Source of the DNA: Thuidium tamariscinum
Lineage: Eukaryota; Streptophyta; Bryopsida; Hypnales; Thuidiaceae
Direction: 5' to 3'
DNA length: 64,000 bases
Assembly (NCBI GenBank): GCA_947034885.2
Contig: OX344758.2
Span: forward strand, 8,124,501 to 8,188,500
Shown here one piece after another: positions 56,241-64,000 of the stretch. The notes under the pieces were generated by a model, which was not told the DNA's origin, made no database searches, and worked only from the letters and a program-made list of their open reading frames with translations. The position numbers and the translations under genes are program-made. Every line of letters begins with the position of its first letter. Within the stretch, counting starts at the first letter, position 1.

Positions 56241-56956
56241 AACACAATGCCTAATTATACGTGTACAAAACAAAGTCTATCATTTACATGAAATATTTTG
56301 TGTTAAATGGTTTTGCAATAAAGAATTTAATTTAATTTTTAAATATGTGATTGAATATATATTTAAAATTGATGTAAATTTTTTTGGTATATAATCGTCA
56401 AACTCTGCCTTTTCAAAATGTTACAAGATATAGTATGAATGCTTATTATTATAAGGTGAAAGATAAGTCAATGGAGTAATAGGTGGAAATGAATGTTGGA
56501 ACATATTGTATTGTCATCTGATGCATAATGACAACCAAATATTCTCACTCATTCAAACATAACTTTTTCATAACAAAACTAAATCAAGTCAATAACAAAG
56601 TTTTGGAATCACAAAAATAAGATAAACAAACTTGCAAAATTTTATTAGTAAATATTTTTTTACAATATGCTACGTGTCTTCAAAAAAAATATTCAATCGA
56701 AACTAAGTGTCAAGATGAAAAGAAGAATAATAGGCTGCATATGCAACTTATAGGCTATATTAGTCCTTGCTTGAATGCCCTTTGAAAATAAAAGGGTATC
56801 TCTTCTATCAATGAAAGGACAATCTGATTTCTATTTTTTTCTTCTTAAACTTCAAATACACAAACAAGGCTCAAAACTATTTTCAAACACAAATAACAAA
56901 GAGCCAAAATTGAATACAAGCTTAAGAAAGTACAAACCAAAGTTTCTAATGAAACT
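56241..56956. other. AT-rich DNA downstream of the Helentron
   Basis: Should contain the Helentron 3' end, but no terminal hairpin or boundary could be fixed by eye. No gene. Confidence 0.45.
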
Positions 56957-57403
56957 TCATTCCATCTGCAAAAACTTAATGATACGCTTCACAGTAGTGG
57001 CGATGTATTCGGCACGATCTACCTTCACTAATGAATTTACAGGTCCTTGTAGCCACCGTTGGTGATCACAACTTCCTTTAATAGGTCTGACCATACAATA
57101 GTATTGGTCATCATTCAAACCCTCAAAACATCCCTCAAACGTAACTTCTCGAGTGTTGGGTTCAACACGCCCAACTTGCAACAAGATGACTATCGCTCGA
57201 GCATCATGCTGAAGGTTGCCGTGCCATCGCAACTCCATGCGCGGTTGCTTTAGTGGTCATGAAGGTCCAGCTTCTTCTCGTGGATGCATTTGCGGCAATG
57301 ATAGAAGAGGTAGATTCGGTAACTGTGACAATGAAAACTCAAGTTCACGCTCAAGTTGAGGCTCATCATCTTGAGACTCTGAAAAAATCCTCCAATTCGA
57401 CAT
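56957..57403 (-). pseudogene. Small unknown minus-strand gene with one in-frame stop, ~148 codons
   Basis: From ATG 57403-57401 a frame runs to 56957 with one TGA at about 57253-57255. Its N-terminal third is acidic and Leu-rich (SESQDDEPQLERELEFSL). The rest is compact and Cys/Trp-containing (ELRWHGNLQHDARAIVILLQ, then CFEGLNDDQYYCMVRPIKG) and ends in FLQME. GC is higher than its surroundings. Not recognised. The TGA could again be a decayed Arg CGA. An internal ATG at 57238 would give 93 intact residues. Confidence 0.45.
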
Positions 57404-57470
57404 CTTAAAATCTAAACCAAATCAACAATGAAACTATATTAAAGTAATGAAGCTTTCAACTTGTTCATCT

Positions 57471-57655
57471 TTTATATCAAAAAAAGTGTCATTAAAAAAC
57501 CACATTTTTTGATATCAACAAAGCGTCACCGTGAAGCTACACTCTTTAATATCAAAGAAAGCGTCACCCTGAAGCTACATTCTTTGATATCAAAGGAAGC
57601 GTCACCTTGAAGCTACATTTTTTGATATAAAAGCAAGTGTCACTATGAAGCTACA
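57471..57655. repeat. 38-bp tandem repeat, five units
   Basis: Units follow TTTGATATCAAAGGAAGCGT then CACCTTGAAGCTACATTT, five times with increasing decay outward; the first unit is the most diverged. It lies between the small minus-strand frame and the promoter of the OTU locus. Confidence 0.9.
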
Positions 57656-57730
57656 TTAAAATATGTCACCTCTTTCAAAGTCGAGAATTAGTTAACAAAA
57701 TAATAGGCATTATTTTTTTAACAAATAAGA

Positions 57731-57742
57731 CACTATAAGAAA
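57731..57742 (+). mobile_element. CACTA-type terminus facing the OTU locus
   Basis: CACTATAAGAAA, a CACTA-type end, reads rightward. The same 12 bases, inverted, end the palindromic element at 63367. The following sequence (ATAACATCC..ATAACATCCGCGATAA) also echoes the centre of that element. It may mark the left edge of a transposon carrying the OTU locus, or a solo remnant. Confidence 0.35.
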
Positions 57743-57932
57743 TTTTTATATTTTTATATTCATCATAACATCAAATCATAACATCCACTATAACATCCGC
57801 GATAATTTTTATTTATTTTTATTTAATATTTTTAATTTCAATTATTATTTTTACATTAATCCTTTCTATTTATTTTTTGAATTCTTTTATATTTTTTTCT
57901 TCTTTTACTTTAAAATCTTCTCTATGTTTTTG

Positions 57933-57940
57933 TATAAATA
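57933..57940 (+). promoter_or_regulatory. Candidate TATA box of the OTU locus
   Basis: TATAAATA, a consensus match followed by GG, lies 163 bases before the ATG at 58103. Confidence 0.45.
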
Positions 57941-58102
57941 GGACCACTTTCAAATATATATTTTATTTTTGGTTTGAAGATCATTCTCATATTTTCGTGA
58001 TATATTGCATTATTAAAATAGTTTAGACAAATTAATTTTAACATTTTCATTCATTATTGCATATTTTGAGCCCATTATTTCAATATCAAATTTTTTGCAA
58101 TC

Positions 58103-60801
58103 ATGGCATCTATACCAAAAATTCAATTGCAAAAAGAAGATTATGAAAAATTTGAAGAATATTGCGAGACCAATTTAAAACTTCAACTTAATCGAAATTA
58201 TCACTATAGAATTGGAAATTGTTTGTTTGATGCTGTCAATTATATAATGCTCTACAACACCAAGTTTACTAAACAAGAACAATACGACTATTCTGATTAT
58301 CTTCAGCAACAAATCTATTAAAAGAATATATTTCAGATGGTCATCAACAACAAAAAATGGATTGGAGCTATAAAAACTTCTATACTTTGCACAATTTAAG
58401 CAAAAACACTCCCATTGAAAAATATCTTGAATTGATGTCAAAGTCTTCTCACAATCATAATGGGTTGTGGGGAGATGGACTTATGATGCAATTCATTTCT
58501 TTGCATTTACGACAGCCTTTGCATCTTTTCAACATTGAAAGTTTCAAAAGAAATGGAGTAGGAAATCCAACTTGGAAGTATACTAATGGAGTGCCACAAG
58601 CCAATGATCCAATTAACATTGCATTTGCAGAAAGGCATTATATTCTTATGATTAAATTACAAACTATAAAATCTTCAAAAGGTAAAGATCTTGCTATTCA
58701 AGTACCTTCAAAAAAGCCCAAAATTGATCATAATGTAAGTCATGATGACACTATTGAATTTTATACATATGAAGAGCTTGAAAATGGTTTTATATTTGGC
58801 CGAGATTATAAGTTTGATGTCTCTATTGATCATATTTTAGAACCATCTATTCTCACCAATCAACGTGAATGCAATACAAATAATGTTAACAACATTTATC
58901 AATTATTAAAAAATGGTACAAATATATGTCACCACTTGTATTGAAACCCGTTGGCATTCAAAATGAAGTATCAAGGCAAATCAAGAACTTCTCATCAAGT
59001 AGCACATTTCAAAATGTGCTTAGAATGTCTAACTGTTTAATTAGTACTAAACCAACAACTTTATTTTTGTCTACAATAGATGGGAACCTGTTGATGGGTA
59101 ACATGTAATGAAAGCTTGTAAATATGTAAGGGTTCAATATGAACTAGGTGAAATGTCTATACAAGAATTTATGAAAAAAAATTCTAAACTAGAGAAGCCA
59201 CTATAGTTGTATATAAAGAGATTGCTAAATATTTGGCTATGTCTTCTCACCTTAATGAAGAATTTTTTAAAAGACAAAAATATACGACTATTTCTCAAGA
59301 TTTATTAAAAATGAGAAAAGTCATGAATATTATAATTGTCCTAATCCAGACAACCGTCAAGAAGATTCCAATCGTATGAATGTAATGAAGGCTATGATCT
59401 ACATTCTTCATTGACAATCTGACAAAATAAAAAACAAGACACTAAGCACCCTATGGAAATCTCTAAATCATTATGCGTGTCATGTATTTTTGTCAAATAA
59501 GTTAGCTTTTGATGAACTATTGAAAACGTGTGAGGCATACAATAAAAAAGAGATATTTTTAATGAAAATGAAAAAAAGAAATATGAAGGAGACAATGATT
59601 TTTCTAAAAGACAATTTTCAATAAAATGGTTGAAGCCTTGGAGGAACTTAAATATGAAACAACACATGGAATTAAGCCGTTTATGCAATACACCTCAAGG
59701 TTGTTTTTTCAACGGAGTAGATGCACAAATTTTGCAACACAATACTGCTACATCTGTAGCCAATAAAATGAAATCATTTTCAGCAGTACAAAATGCTTTG
59801 AAATGGCTAATAAATGAAGACCAAAGTTTACTTGCAGAAGCAATGTTTTCTCATGATACATCTATATACAGTTCAAAGGAGGAGCTTGTATCTATTATTA
59901 GCAACATTGAATGCAAGGACTTCAAAACAAATTGGTGTAATCTATCTTCCAAACAAGATCTCTCCAAGTTAAAAAGTTTAGAAAAGCTCATTCTAAGGCA
60001 AATCTATGACATATATGAAATGAACAAAATTTTTTTATTGAAGTTACCTACACAATCGACCTGAAATACTTAAAGGTCATCAAAAGCACCAAGGTTTCAA
60101 AACATTGAAACCCATTGAAATGATAGGTAAATTAGGTTCATTTCAAGAAAATCCAACAACAATATCCGAAGATGCTTTATTTATTTTTGATACTAGATTT
60201 GGAAGAAATTCAAAGGAAAATGCTAATTGGACTATAAAGGATTATGAATCTTTTGGTTATAATATGACTAAGTGGACTCAAATAAACAAGAGATGGAACA
60301 CAATTTTGTTATTACCTCTTGAAGTCCTCGAGCCTAATTTAAAAATCTAAATTGAATATTCAAACTCCTAATATTACGTTTGGGGGAGTATATTGTTTTC
60401 CACAACATATTAAGCAAGAAATAATAGTGAATACTCATACTAATTCAAAAAATTTCACTGAATCAATTGGTCAAATAATTTTTATAATTTCCTCTCCTAC
60501 TGGAAATTCTAATTTTAAATCAAATTTTTCAAATGATGTGGATCAAATACTTCAATTTGTTTTGGATAATGAAGACACAAACATTTTACAACATGGCAAA
60601 GCAGCTATTATATCCCTCATTAAGAGTTATATGCCCATTAATTGGTCATTAGTCTTAATAGGAGCTACTAATCAAGTGCCTAACATAGTGTCAAAATTAT
60701 CAATGAGAGTATCTACAATTTATGTCTTAAAATCTTTACAAAATAGATTAGAGGAACTTAGTCAAATAATTGCTCCAAGATCCAAACAAATTTCAAATTA
60801 G
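58103..60801 (+). pseudogene. OTU-protease-like gene, broken, with long unknown C-terminal part
   Basis: Reading-frame pieces in one orientation over 2.7 kb: 58103-58321, 58307-58944, 58926-59108, about 59100-59600 in fragments, 59630-60064, 60105-60350 and 60352-60801. They need frame changes near 58315 and 58920 and several more later. The first two pieces look like an OTU cysteine-protease domain: GNCLFDAV with the presumed catalytic Cys (codon 58220-58222), a WGDGLMMQFISLHLRQPLHL strand-helix region, and ERHYILM with the presumed His (58636-58638). The usual Asp before GNC is Ile. The rest (containing CNTPQGCFFNGVD and FIFDTRFGRN) matches nothing I know. OTU domains are known in some Helentrons and large transposons or viruses; which applies here is open. 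Confidence 0.6.
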
Positions 60802-61380
60802 TTTGGTTTAATGTAATATAAATTTTTAATGTATTATTATTGAAATAAATATTTTTTTTCTTTGTTTTGAGTTCATTTTCTTGCATTATTAATCTTTATT
60901 CTAATAAACCATCAATTTGTCAATTTTTTAAGACTCCTCCATGTTGAACATATTAAAAATACAATAATAAAACTAATACAGACTTGTTGATGAAAAGGAT
61001 AAAATTAATTAAAAGCCAAATGTAGTCGCCAAGTCGTGAACTTGGTCGCCTTGTCGTTAGTTAACCAACTGGTCCGCGGTTCGATCTTCATCGACAACGT
61101 TGACTAGTTGAATGACTCACGGCTTGGCATGCTAATGAGGCAGGAATAACAACCGGCCCACTATCCCATCCCTGAACTAAAATGTGACAAGATACAGAGC
61201 AAACCAAGAAGCTCCATCATTGATTACTAAATCGTGGTTCTCACCACGACCCCACCTTTTTCAATTTGAAATTTTTCACTTATTTTTTTTACTCATCTTC
61301 CATAATATTACATTAGCTTACACTAGGTTTTTTAATCTCAACCTTTACAAAAGGCAGAGCCTCATGGTCATACCGTTCTT
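60802..61380. other. Spacer between the OTU locus and the helicase fragment
   Basis: Contains a GC-richer patch at 61021-61170 with GCGGTTCGATC, which resembles a pol III B box but has no matching tRNA fold. Otherwise featureless. Confidence 0.45.
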
Positions 61381-61575
61381 GCAATTTCCAATACAATTAG
61401 CAGCAGCTCGAACCATTCATCGTGTACAAGGTTTATCTTTAGATGAAATGGCATTTATCTAAAAGGGGTTAATAAACATGAACTTTCATATACTGCTCTC
61501 CCGTACTAGAACAAAAGAAAAATTGTATCTATTGCACCCATTAACTATGTCAAACTTTCATGTAGATCACTCAAC
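61381..61575 (+). mobile_element. Fragment of a second Helentron (helicase C-terminus)
   Basis: Nearly identical by eye to 55320-55512 of the Helentron: QLAAARTIHRVQGLSLDEMA against QLAATRTIHRSQGLSLDEMA, then a stop, a small deletion, and KLYLLHPLTMSNFHVDHS against KLYLLHPLTISNFHVDHS. Similarity begins and ends abruptly, and the endonuclease domain does not follow. It therefore belongs to a separate, rearranged copy. Confidence 0.88.
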
Positions 61576-61616
61576 ATGTTCATATGTTTGTACAGTTCAA
61601 GTACATGTCTTTCTAG

Positions 61617-62991
61617 TTGAATTTTAACTGGCGGTTCAGATTTGACCAAGATTTTTCTTGTCAGATTCAGAATCCTGAATTGGGGTTGGATACCCTCAAA
61701 TTGCAGGCTTCAATTGAAGCAAGTTTTATACTTGAAAATTCAAAGGAGGTACTGTATCAGTGTTTCGAGGAAGCAAGAGATGATGCAGCTATTGCCAATG
61801 TGGATCTAAGTCGCAATCTTCTGAAATTTTTTGCATTGTGACGTGACTAGGAATTAGGTATGAATCAGGTTGTCGTATTGTCTGCTCACTTGAATGAATT
61901 GAAGCTTCAGGTCGAAGCGCCAATGGAGCCGATTCCTTCGTTGGAATCAGAGCTTATTGGCCCTCCTAGTGTAGAAAGACTTCGTGATTGTTTTGATGCT
62001 AGGGGGGTCTTCAGGAATGTGGTGTTTCAACTCAAGTAAAAGGGGCGATTTTGATAATACAACAAATCCTATGAGAGTATCAAAAAGTTATTTAGAAGTT
62101 GGTGATGAAGAAGAAGTTAATGACTTTGAAGAAGTTCAAGACCTCGATGAAACTGAAAATGTGGAAGAAAATGAAGATTTGGAAGAACTAGAAGGAATTG
62201 ATGAGATGTTGGACTCCAATACCTTGAAGAGTCCAATTTTGATTACCAAGAAGAAGACATGGACAGATGAAGAGAAGAAGGCTTTCAAGGAAGGATTTAA
62301 AGAATATGGTCATAAGTGGAAGAAAATCAAAAGTGTTGGACTTCTCTGTGCCCGTGATGGAAAGATCGACTTCTCTGAACTTGGTTGAGAATTCAAGTTG
62401 GATCCAAGTTCTATTAAATTGAATGCAATTCGAATTCCTAAAGTAGGACCGCTGTCAGAACACACGTGGGAGCAGATCAAGGCGGCTTTCGAAAAGGAGG
62501 GTGAACCTCTTGGAACGAAAGAAGATGCTGTTATAGTCACTGGTGCCTATCCGGAGGTCTTGAGAGATAGGACCTCTACGGTAATTAAAGATTTTCTAGC
62601 ATTCTATCTTCTATTTGAGCAGCAGTTGTATCGCAAATGTCAGTCTACAAAAAAAATACATATATACAAAAATCGACAAATTATATGTCAATTTATTACC
62701 CCAGTTTTACAAATGAAATTAGGGGTTGTGTTTACAGCTCCATGGCCCACCACGTTCATAGCCCTCAAGCAATTCAGGGGAAAAGGATTTTGGGATCGCT
62801 GGAGATCACTGTTCTGGAGTGCGGGCTGGATGGATGATTCTGTCTGGAAAAAGCGATTTTCATTCAATCCCGACGGGATGGACGAGTCCCTTGTTGGTGA
62901 AATGCTTTCTTTTTTAAAAGCAAGTGCACATTCTGACCAACATTCAAATTATTTTCTTAAAACAACCTTTCAATTACACTTAATCTCATAA
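61617..62991 (+). pseudogene. Decayed SANT/Myb-like frame, probably chimeric
   Basis: A largely continuous coding stretch, broken by stops at 61839 and 61848, a frame change near 62005 and a TGA at 62386. Order: a Leu/Glu-rich segment, a Pro/Glu-rich linker, an acidic run (62090-62215), and a SANT/Myb-like start (TWTDEEKKAFKEGFKEYGHK then WKKIKS). About 70 codons of different character follow, before PEVLRDRTSTVIKD, which reads like the third helix of the same Myb domain. Beyond lies an A/T-rich part, then RWRSLFWSAGWMDD and SFNPDGMDESLVGE. The Myb reading suggests telomere-repeat-binding-like proteins but is uncertain. It lies directly after the helicase fragment. Confidence 0.45.
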
Positions 62992-63171
62992 TCAAGTCAA
63001 TTAACAACCTCCATTACTCTTGAAATGAATTTGCAAATTTGTAATAATATTCAGTATCACTTAGCAATTGCACTAAGAGGAAAACTTGCCAATTAGCCAT
63101 GAAGACACTGCAAATCAAATTCAAATTTAGCGACTTGTATACTAATACAAAAAAATTAGGAGTCAAAATAA
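62992..63171. other. Spacer
   Basis: Nothing seen. Confidence 0.5.
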
Positions 63172-63367
63172 CACTGTAAGAAACTCATGTTTTAGGTGAC
63201 GGATTTTAGGTGACATCCAATGTAACAACTCATGTTTTTATGTCAATAATGATGTCCGCCATAACATCTTGATGTTATGGCGGACATCATTATTGACATA
63301 AAAACATGAGTTGTTACATTGGATGTCACCTAAAATCCGTCACCTAAAACATGAGTTTCTTATAGTG
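63172..63367. mobile_element. 196-bp near-perfect palindromic MITE with CACTA-type ends
   Basis: Left end CACTGTAAGAAACTCATG; right end is the inverse of CACTATAAGAAACTCATG (one mismatch). The arms remain complementary to a centre near 63268-63272 (CATAACATCTTGATGTTATG). Flanks are TAA and TGA, so a 3-bp duplication is not exact. The CACTATAAGAAA end matches the plant CACTA pattern and the site at 57731. Confidence 0.85.
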
Positions 63368-64000
63368 TGATATAAACTCCCCCATAATTTATTTGTTATT
63401 TTTTATAGAAAAGAATATTATCGTAGAAAAAGCTTTTTTTCCCCATGAGAATAGCATTTGCACATAAATTCCTAAAACTATTTTTAGAATATTGTTGGCT
63501 TCCTGGAGAGGACTGGCCTTTTGGAAAGAAACAAAGTTGGATGAATGATGATTTTAGCCCTCTATGTTCATCGAATCTTTGGATTGGGATGATTCCAATG
63601 AATATCAGTGTTTGAGAGAGAATTTTGTATATAGGAGTACAATGTAAAGAATAATTGGCATTTTTGTTCATGCATTTCCAACATTGTAATCTTAGTCAAA
63701 CATATCATATTTCAATTTTTTTAAATCAAAATTTCCTTTTTATATGGATGTAATTGACTTCTATAATTTTATATGATATTTATTATTGAAAATCATACGT
63801 GATGTATTTAAAATTTTTAATAGTATATGTATCTAGAAATCATCCATATGCATGTCTTTTATCCTATGATTAGAAAAAATGCCATTAAATAATCATAAAT
63901 TATTATTTTTTAATTTAATATTAGATTTTCTATATTGTATCTAGGTTCCTATATATCTTGGTTAAAATCTTGAGTTCTTTTCTAGAAATATATATATAAT
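63368..64000. other. AT-rich end of window
   Basis: A 91-codon minus-strand frame (63671-63396) lacks recognisable features. Nothing else is seen. Confidence 0.5.

Noticed and set aside
57471..57655. CRISPR array
   Set aside because: The 38-bp units abut without spacers and decay along the array; this is a eukaryotic tandem repeat.
61021..61170. tRNA gene or tRNA-derived SINE
   Set aside because: Only a B-box-like GCGGTTCGATC is present; there is no A box at proper distance and no cloverleaf could be folded.

Overview
This is nuclear DNA from a land plant. Long AT-rich stretches, roughly 30% GC by eye, surround a few gene islands of ordinary GC content. The genes have GT-AG introns of about 70-450 bases, plant-type families, a probable organelle-targeting leader and many plant-style MITEs. 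A multi-exon polyphosphate kinase 1, a family I know from bacteria and a few eukaryotes but not from typical flowering plants, suggests a non-seed plant, most likely a bryophyte. That taxonomic call is inference.

Layout. 1-8.4 kb: AT-rich intergenic DNA with foldback and TTAA-flanked MITEs. 8.4-12.0 kb (minus): a three-exon gene of unknown function (predicted 214 aa) whose large first two introns together hold two MITEs. 13.1-13.8 kb: a foldback element, followed by about 1.5 kb of gene-like base composition that I cannot assign. 15.5-18.1 kb (plus): an intact five-exon secreted GH9 endo-beta-1,4-glucanase. Its 3' end is duplicated downstream, and a hAT-type MITE sits in the second copy. 18.7-36 kb: a gene desert with MITEs, tandem duplications, a CA/TA microsatellite and one doubtful coiled-coil exon. 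36.7-43.9 kb (plus): a complete 22-exon PPK1 gene (predicted 941 aa) with a cluster of heat-shock-element-like sites about 0.55-0.6 kb upstream of the ATG. 45.9-47.7 kb (minus): an intact two-exon soluble epoxide hydrolase.

48.9-63.4 kb is a mobile-element graveyard. It holds a CACTA-like element with a nested TTAA MITE and a foldback of about 960 bp; an unrecognised decayed reading frame; a broken Helentron (Rep, Pif1-type helicase and C-terminal endonuclease); a small minus-strand frame; a 38-bp tandem repeat; and a broken OTU-protease-like multi-frame locus with its own TATA box. After these come a second fragment of the Helentron helicase, a decayed SANT/Myb-like frame that looks chimeric, and a near-perfect palindromic MITE with CACTA-type ends.

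No functional link between the host genes is evident. GH9 acts on the cell wall, PPK1 makes polyphosphate and the epoxide hydrolase acts in lipid or defence chemistry. The most unusual items are the PPK1 gene and the 57.4-63.4 kb block. I saw no LTR retrotransposon, rRNA gene, convincing tRNA gene or CRISPR array.
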